From NCBI RefSeq assembly GCF_039697315.1, contig NZ_CP155619.1, positions 3,100,001-3,164,000 on the forward strand: DNA of 64,000 bases, given 5' to 3'. Made by a program: the position numbers and the translations under genes. Each line of letters begins with the position of its first letter. The first letter of the stretch is position 1. The DNA is from Pseudomonas abietaniphila. GTDB taxonomy: Bacteria; Pseudomonadota; Gammaproteobacteria; Pseudomonadales; Pseudomonadaceae. The notes beneath the pieces were generated by a model. It saw only the letters and a list, made by a program, of their open reading frames with translations, ran no database searches and was not told the DNA's origin. Positions 59,443 to 64,000 of the stretch are shown piece after piece.

Positions 59443-59457
59443 TGTTATATTGTTACT
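59443..59457 (+). promoter_or_regulatory. Possible weak Zur-box-like site upstream of the amidase
   Basis: TGTTATATTGTTACT matches the left half of the Zur palindrome TGTTATANTATAACA well but only four of seven right-half bases. It is of interest because the P. aeruginosa amiA-type gene lies among Zur-controlled zinc-economy genes. Weak evidence. Confidence 0.3.
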
Positions 59458-59510
59458 AAGAATGTCATGTCTATCAGAGCCGGGATGCTCGCCTTTCTAC
59501 GGAACGTGTC

Positions 59511-60755
59511 ATGCACCGACGTCAAATGCTGCTCAATATGCTTTTGGCCAGCGCCGCCTTCGCGCTTCCTTTTTCTGTCCATGCCGCGCAAATTCGCAAC
59601 GCCCGACTCTGGCGCTCCGAAAACAAGTTGCGACTGGTGTTCGACCTCAGTGGCCCGGTGCAATACAAGACCTTCACGCTGAGTGCGCCGGATCGCATCA
59701 TTATCGACGTCAGCGGCGCGCGGCTGGAGGGTAACTTCCCCGAGCTGGCGCTGGAAAATACGCCGATCAAGGCCATTCGTTCAGGCCATTTCGGTCAGGG
59801 CGACACCCGCATCGTGCTTGATCTGACTTCGCCTGTGCCGCTCAACAGCTTTCTTCTGGGGCCTGAAGGTTCGCAGGGCAATCGACTGGTGGTGGATCTG
59901 GGTCACGACCTGGTCGGGCACACGCCAGCAGCACTCGCCGCTGCGCCTGCCACTCCGGTTAAAGAACCGCCTGCTCCTGTCCTCGATAAACATCATCCCA
60001 AGCGCGACATCATGGTGGTGGTCGACGCCGGTCATGGCGGTAAAGACCCTGGCGCCATCGGTTCCAAGGGCGAGCGGGAAAAGGACGTGGTGCTGTCCAT
60101 CGCTCAACTGTTGGCCAAACGCTTGAAGCGTGAGAAGGGCTTCGACGTACGGTTGGTGCGTAACGACGACTTCTTCGTGCCGCTGCGCAAGCGCGTGGAC
60201 ATCGCCCGCAAATACAACGCCGACATGTTTATTTCCGTGCACGCCGATGCAGCGCCGAGGCTGACGGCGTCCGGCGCGTCGGTGTTTGCGTTATCCGAAA
60301 ATGGCGCGACCTCTGCCACCGCGCGATTCATGGCTCAGCGCGAAAACGGCGCCGACCTGATCGGCGCGACGAGTCTGCTCAATCTGAAAGACAAGGACCC
60401 GATGCTCGCGGGCGTGATTCTCGACATGTCGATGAACGCCACGATTGCCGCCAGCCTCCAACTGGGCCACACCGTGCTCGGCAGTCTGGAAGGCGTGACC
60501 ACGCTGCACCAGAAGCGCGTGGAGCAGGCGGGTTTCGCTGTATTGAAATCGCCGGATGTGCCATCGATTCTGGTTGAGACCGGCTTCATCTCCAACAGCC
60601 GCGACAGCCAGCGCCTGGTCACAGCGCGCCACCAGCAAGCCGTGGCCGATGGCCTGTTCGACGGCATGAAGACCTACTTCGAACGCAATCCGCCAGCCGG
60701 CTCCTTCATTGCCTGGCGGCAGGAGCAGAAGGCGGCGGAACAGGCCGTCGTTTAA
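59511..60755 (+). CDS. N-acetylmuramoyl-L-alanine amidase, AmiC-type
   Basis: A 414-residue periplasmic peptidoglycan amidase for daughter-cell separation or wall turnover. It has an export signal with a twin arginine (MHRRQMLLNMLLASAAFALP), an AMIN domain (about 27-125), a linker, and an Amidase_3 domain with zinc ligands H175 (VVDAGHGGKDPGAIG), E190 and H244 (ISVHADA), and catalytic E356 in VETGFISNSRDSQ. It matches the P. aeruginosa AmiA group at the same chromosomal position near COG0523 genes. ATG 59511 follows GGAACG. Confidence 0.92.
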   Translation: MHRRQMLLNMLLASAAFALPFSVHAAQIRNARLWRSENKLRLVFDLSGPVQYKTFTLSAPDRIIIDVSGARLEGNFPELALENTPIKAIRSGHFGQGDTRIVLDLTSPVPLNSFLLGPEGSQGNRLVVDLGHDLVGHTPAALAAAPATPVKEPPAPVLDKHHPKRDIMVVVDAGHGGKDPGAIGSKGEREKDVVLSIAQLLAKRLKREKGFDVRLVRNDDFFVPLRKRVDIARKYNADMFISVHADAAPRLTASGASVFALSENGATSATARFMAQRENGADLIGATSLLNLKDKDPMLAGVILDMSMNATIAASLQLGHTVLGSLEGVTTLHQKRVEQAGFAVLKSPDVPSILVETGFISNSRDSQRLVTARHQQAVADGLFDGMKTYFERNPPAGSFIAWRQEQKAAEQAVV

Positions 60756-61141
60756 CGACAGCCCATCACGCGATCACAGGTGATCTTGCTCCGGCTGCCG
60801 CTGGAGCTCGACACCCGGCTGATCGTCGTCCAGCCGACTTTCTGGATGTATCCCACCCAGGTCTCGCCATCCGAGGCCAGCCCCGTAAAGAACGTCATAG
60901 AGCCGTACCGGCTGTTGGTTTGCGCCCAGCGGCGTTTGCCCGCACTTTCGTATCCGCGCAAATACATCGTCTTGCCCGCCATCGCCACGCTGTAGCGGTT
61001 GTCGTAGGCGTCGATGCAGGCCAGTAATGTTGCGCTGCGCGTACACAGTGCCTGATTGAGTCTCGGCGACGGCGGGGCCGCGATGACCTGCACGCTCAGC
61101 AGCAGCGAGAGCCCGATAAAAACCTTCAAAACCCTGACCAT
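60752..61141 (-). CDS. Small secreted protein of unknown function
   Basis: A 129-residue protein with a signal peptide (MVRVLKVFIGLSLLLSVQVIA, cleavage near 21) and a Ser/Arg/Gly-rich, basic mature part with four cysteines, including the pair CTRSATLLAC and the end CDRVMGCR. I recognise no family. I use ATG 61141. It is divergent from the COG0523 GTPase at 61230, sharing the region with the Zur-box-like palindrome, so it may also be zinc-regulated. Confidence 0.7.
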   Translation of the reverse strand: MVRVLKVFIGLSLLLSVQVIAAPPSPRLNQALCTRSATLLACIDAYDNRYSVAMAGKTMYLRGYESAGKRRWAQTNSRYGSMTFFTGLASDGETWVGYIQKVGWTTISRVSSSSGSRSKITCDRVMGCR

Positions 61142-61178
61142 CAAGAGACCTTGCAAAAAGTGTTAGCAGGTTTGTATT

Positions 61179-61191
61179 GTTATACTATAAC
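61179..61191. promoter_or_regulatory. Zur-box-like palindrome
   Basis: GTTATACTATAAC is a perfect 13-bp palindrome around a central C, matching the core of the gamma-proteobacterial Zur consensus GTTATANTATAAC. It lies 38 bases upstream of the COG0523 GTPase and 38 bases upstream of the divergent small secreted protein gene, so it could serve both. Confidence 0.8.
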
Positions 61192-61229
61192 GTAAAAAGC
61201 ACCTGAACCTGCTGCCTGATGAGACTTCC

Positions 61230-62432
61230 ATGAACCGCCTTCCCGTTACCGTCCTGTCCGGCTTCCTCGGTGCCGGCAAAAGCACGCTGCTGAATTACGT
61301 CTTGCGCAACCGTGAAAATCTGCGCGTTGCGGTCATCGTCAATGACATGAGCGAAATCAACATCGACGGCAGCGACGTGCAACGTGACGTCAGCCTGAAC
61401 CGCGCCGAAGAAAAGCTCGTGGAGATGAGCAATGGCTGCATTTGCTGCACCCTGCGCGAGGACTTGCTTGAGGAGGTCAGCCGTTTGGCCAACGATGGCC
61501 GGTTCGACTACCTACTGATCGAGTCCACCGGGATTTCCGAGCCGCTGCCGGTTGCGGAGACGTTCACGTTTCGTGACGAGTCCGGACAGAGTCTGGCCGA
61601 TATCGCGCGGCTCGACACCATGGTGACGGTGGTCGACGGCCTTAATTTCCTGCAGGACTTCCAGGCGGCTGAAAGCCTGGACAGCCGAGGCGAAACCCTG
61701 GGCGAGGACGACGAGCGTTCCATCACCGATCTGCTGATCGAGCAGGTTGAGTTCGCCGACGTGATCCTGATCAGCAAGATCGATCTGATCAGCGCAAGCG
61801 ATCGGCAAGAGTTGATGGCGATCCTTAAACGGCTTAACAGCCAGGCGGAAATTCTGCCGATGGTGATGGGCGCGGTTCCGCTGGGCAAGATTCTCGATAC
61901 CGGACGGTTTGATTTCGAGCGCGCAGCCCGGGCACCGGGCTGGCTCAAGGAGTTGCGTGGCGAACACACGCCGGAAACCGAGGAGTACGGCATCGCTTCC
62001 ACGGCTTATCGGGCGCGTCGACCGTTTCATCCGCAGCGGTTTTTCGACTTCATCCATCAGCCGTGGACCAACGGAAAGCTGCTGCGCTCCAAAGGCTTTT
62101 TCTGGCTCGCGAGCAAACATCAGGACGCGGGAAGCTGGTCACAGGCGGGCGGCTTGATGCGTCATGGGTTTGCGGGTCGCTGGTGGCGTTTCGTGCCGAA
62201 GGCGCATTGGCCGCAGGATGAGGAGAGCACGCAGGTGATCATGCGCAACTGGCTCGCACAGACCGAGGATTGCCGTCAGGAGCTGGTCTTCATTGGCCAG
62301 AACATCGACTTCGCTCAACTCACGGCTGATCTGGACAGCTGCCTGCTCACCGATGCGGAAATGGCGATCGGTGTCGAGGGCTGGCGCCAACTGGCTGATC
62401 CGTTCGGCGACTGGTACGGCGACGCGGCGTAA
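61230..62432 (+). CDS. COG0523/CobW-family zinc metallochaperone GTPase
   Basis: A 400-residue GTPase. Walker A GFLGAGKS is at residues 11-18, the metal-binding CxCC motif ([11 protein letters not shown]) at C70-C73, the ESTGISEP switch follows, and a CobW C-terminal domain runs from about residue 280 ([20 protein letters not shown]). Subgroup members under Zur control (ZigA/ZagA-like) deliver zinc when it is scarce. The Zur-like palindrome just upstream supports that class. The substrate protein is unknown. Confidence 0.9.
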   Translation: MNRLPVTVLSGFLGAGKSTLLNYVLRNRENLRVAVIVNDMSEINIDGSDVQRDVSLNRAEEKLVEMSNGCICCTLREDLLEEVSRLANDGRFDYLLIESTGISEPLPVAETFTFRDESGQSLADIARLDTMVTVVDGLNFLQDFQAAESLDSRGETLGEDDERSITDLLIEQVEFADVILISKIDLISASDRQELMAILKRLNSQAEILPMVMGAVPLGKILDTGRFDFERAARAPGWLKELRGEHTPETEEYGIASTAYRARRPFHPQRFFDFIHQPWTNGKLLRSKGFFWLASKHQDAGSWSQAGGLMRHGFAGRWWRFVPKAHWPQDEESTQVIMRNWLAQTEDCRQELVFIGQNIDFAQLTADLDSCLLTDAEMAIGVEGWRQLADPFGDWYGDAA

Positions 62433-62445
62433 TGTAGCGGGGCAT

Positions 62446-62536
62446 CTGTGGGAGCGAATTCATTCGCGAAGCGGGGGTACAGTCGACATGGCCATATCGC
62501 CTGAAACATTTTTCGCGAATGAATTCGCTCCCACAG
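62446..62536. repeat. REP-type inverted repeat
   Basis: CTGTGGGAGCGAATTCATTC then GCGAA (62446-62470) and TTCGCGAATGAATTCGCTCC then CACAG (62512-62536) are perfect 25-base complements around a 41-base centre. It lies in the convergent gap between the GTPase and the small secreted protein gene. Confidence 0.88.
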
Positions 62537-62574
62537 TGCTTTCTTTATGTGCGGGTTCACTTGCGTGCATCCGC

Positions 62575-62946
62575 TCACTGCGCCTTCCACACACCCTTGC
62601 TTTGCTGCTCGCAAAACGGCTTGAGAAACGCCGCATCGCTGGCGACGCCGTAATAGTGAATGTTCTGCCGATAAGGCATATTGGCAACTTGCGCGTTGCT
62701 GCACTGGCCGAATGAACCCGACGGGCAGTGTTCCATGTAGGTGACTTCGACCTTTTGGTCCTTGAGCTGTGGTTTGCAGAAGCCGTCGTGAAACAGGTCG
62801 GGCGGGATGTTGAGATTTTCCTGACAGACTTTCACGTCAAGCCGCTCGGCCTGGCTGTGAACCACGCAGGACTCAGCCCACGCTGCACTCGATGTCATCG
62901 CCAACACCATCAACGCCAGCCGCACGGGCAGCCAGTTTGCTCGCAT
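62575..62946 (-). CDS. Small secreted protein of unknown function
   Basis: A 123-residue protein with a signal peptide (MRANWLPVRLALMVLAMTSSAAWA, cleavage after residue 24), then a mature part with six cysteines (ESCVVHSQAERLDVKVC, GFCKPQL, EHCPSGSFGQC, PFCEQQ), likely disulfide-bonded in the periplasm. I recognise no family. It is divergent from the second COG0523 GTPase across 54 bases. Confidence 0.75.
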   Translation of the reverse strand: MRANWLPVRLALMVLAMTSSAAWAESCVVHSQAERLDVKVCQENLNIPPDLFHDGFCKPQLKDQKVEVTYMEHCPSGSFGQCSNAQVANMPYRQNIHYYGVASDAAFLKPFCEQQSKGVWKAQ

Positions 62947-63000
62947 CGATTACCTCCGTCTGCGCTCGTTTTCGGGAGCGACGTTCAAGAATGGCCGGAC

Positions 63001-63963
63001 ATGCTGCAGAACATTCCCACCCATGTCATTGCTGGCCCGTTGGGGGCAGGCAAGACCAGCCTGATCAAACACCTGCTGGATCAAAAACCGGCGAATGAAC
63101 GCTGGGCGATCCTGATCAACGAGTTCGGCCAAATCGGCCTGGATGCCGCGCTGCTGACCACGGCCGAGGATGGTATCGCACTTGGGGAAGTGGCTGGTGG
63201 ATGCCTGTGTTGCGTCAACGGGGCGCCGTTTCAGATCGGTCTGGGTCGCCTGCTGCGCAAGGCGCGGCCTGACCGGTTGTTCATCGAGCCTTCCGGTCTG
63301 GGTCACCCTGCGCAGCTGATCGCGCAGTTGCGCGAGGCACCCTGGGTTGGCGTCCTGGCCGTTCAGGCCAGTGTCATGGTGCTCGACGCGCAAGCGCTGG
63401 CGGCCGGTAAGGCCTTGCCTCAGACCCAGCAAGAAGCGCTGGTCGATGCCGGCCTGTTGCTGCTCAATAAAGCGGGTGGTCTGGATGAGGCTGCGCGGCG
63501 AAAGATTATTGAAGGTCTGCCTGCGCGCCCGGTGTTCTGGGCCGATCAAGCCGTATTGCCGCTCGCTCAACTGCCCGGTGTTGATGCGCGGGCGAATGAG
63601 GGTGTGGATAACTTCGTCGCCCCTAAGACACTGGCGCAGTTGCCGGCGGTCTGGGCCGATCCGCTAACGCCGATTTGCCTGAGTCAGGGCCAAGCTGAAG
63701 GTTGGAGCATCGGCTGGCGTTGGCATCCGGATCAGATATTCGATGCCTCGAAGGTTCAAATATGGCTGCAAAGCCTTGATTGGCGTAGGGCGAAGCTGGT
63801 TATCCACAGCTCGACGGGATGGGTGTCGGGGAACGCGCTGGAGGGCGGGGCGTTAACGTGGTCGCCGAGTGAGTGGCGCAAGGATTCGCGTCTGGAACTG
63901 ATCTTCGCGTCGCCGCAAGACGAGTCCGCGCTAACCGCCCAACTGGCAGCCTGCCTGGCCTAG
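63001..63963 (+). CDS. Second COG0523-family GTPase
   Basis: A 320-residue GTPase with Walker A GPLGAGKT (about residues 12-19), the CxCC motif GGCLCC at C68-C71, IEPSGLGHP as the switch, and a shortened C-terminal part. It belongs to a different COG0523 subgroup from the one at 61230. P. aeruginosa also has two such genes near this position. I use ATG 63001; upstream in-frame sequence to 62728 overlaps the divergent gene and is not family sequence. Exact DnaA boxes lie inside it (63603-63611, 63800-63808) and just after it (63970-63978). Confidence 0.83.
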   Translation: MLQNIPTHVIAGPLGAGKTSLIKHLLDQKPANERWAILINEFGQIGLDAALLTTAEDGIALGEVAGGCLCCVNGAPFQIGLGRLLRKARPDRLFIEPSGLGHPAQLIAQLREAPWVGVLAVQASVMVLDAQALAAGKALPQTQQEALVDAGLLLLNKAGGLDEAARRKIIEGLPARPVFWADQAVLPLAQLPGVDARANEGVDNFVAPKTLAQLPAVWADPLTPICLSQGQAEGWSIGWRWHPDQIFDASKVQIWLQSLDWRRAKLVIHSSTGWVSGNALEGGALTWSPSEWRKDSRLELIFASPQDESALTAQLAACLA

Positions 63964-64000
63964 TACGGTTTATCCACAGCGGGTCATTGCTTCCACTTGT

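Overview
This window is the replication-origin end of a Pseudomonas chromosome, from a fluorescens- or syringae-type lineage judging by gene order and protein sequence; I cannot name the species. The gene order dnaN-dnaA-(oriC)-rpmH-rnpA-yidD-yidC-mnmE-mnmG-rsmG-parA-parB-atpIBEFHAGDC-glmU-glmR-glmS is the conserved pseudomonad origin block. A perfect 16-bp parS site lies at 59327-59342. REP-type palindromes carrying the pseudomonad GTGGGAGCGA core sit between several genes.

Layout. 1-11421: replication, ribosome and tRNA-modification genes and chromosome partitioning, with two intergenic DnaA-box clusters (2148-2735 and 6658-7186). 11568-18685: the F1Fo ATP synthase operon. 18810-22981: UDP-GlcNAc precursor synthesis with its DeoR-type regulator. 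23176-29927: accessory metabolism (an XRE/MmyB-like regulator, a succinate-semialdehyde-type dehydrogenase, an Old Yellow Enzyme, two LysR regulators and an EamA transporter).

30243-39496 is the most unusual segment: a tightly overlapped eight-gene operon that I read as an uncharacterised hydrazine (N-N bond) natural-product pathway. It holds a cupin and a methionyl-tRNA-synthetase-like protein (together a split hydrazine synthetase), a DAO-type flavoenzyme, a periplasmic-binding-fold protein without a signal peptide, a lysine/ornithine N-monooxygenase, an SbnA/SbnB-like pair for L-2,3-diaminopropionate, and a large FAD/NAD(P)-binding protein. A LysR gene sits just upstream and an EamA permease is divergent from it. 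The last gene of the operon carries seven exact DnaA boxes in 1.2 kb.

39676-49172 holds a periplasmic solute-binding protein, a glycosidase plus O-antigen-ligase-like pair, opgD, a LysE/Lrp pair, lpd, and a CDP-alcohol phosphatidyltransferase-like protein with a degenerate catalytic motif. 49505-55534 is an operon of three SPFH (HflK/HflC-like) membrane proteins followed by a P1B-type metal ATPase, two of the four with His-rich N-termini. 55815-63963 holds cyclopropane fatty acid synthase, cardiolipin synthase, a small secreted protein, parS, an AmiC-type amidase, two COG0523 metallochaperone GTPases (one preceded by a Zur-box-like palindrome) and small secreted proteins. I found no tRNA, rRNA, CRISPR, prophage or insertion sequence. 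All coordinates and motifs were read by eye; no database search was possible.
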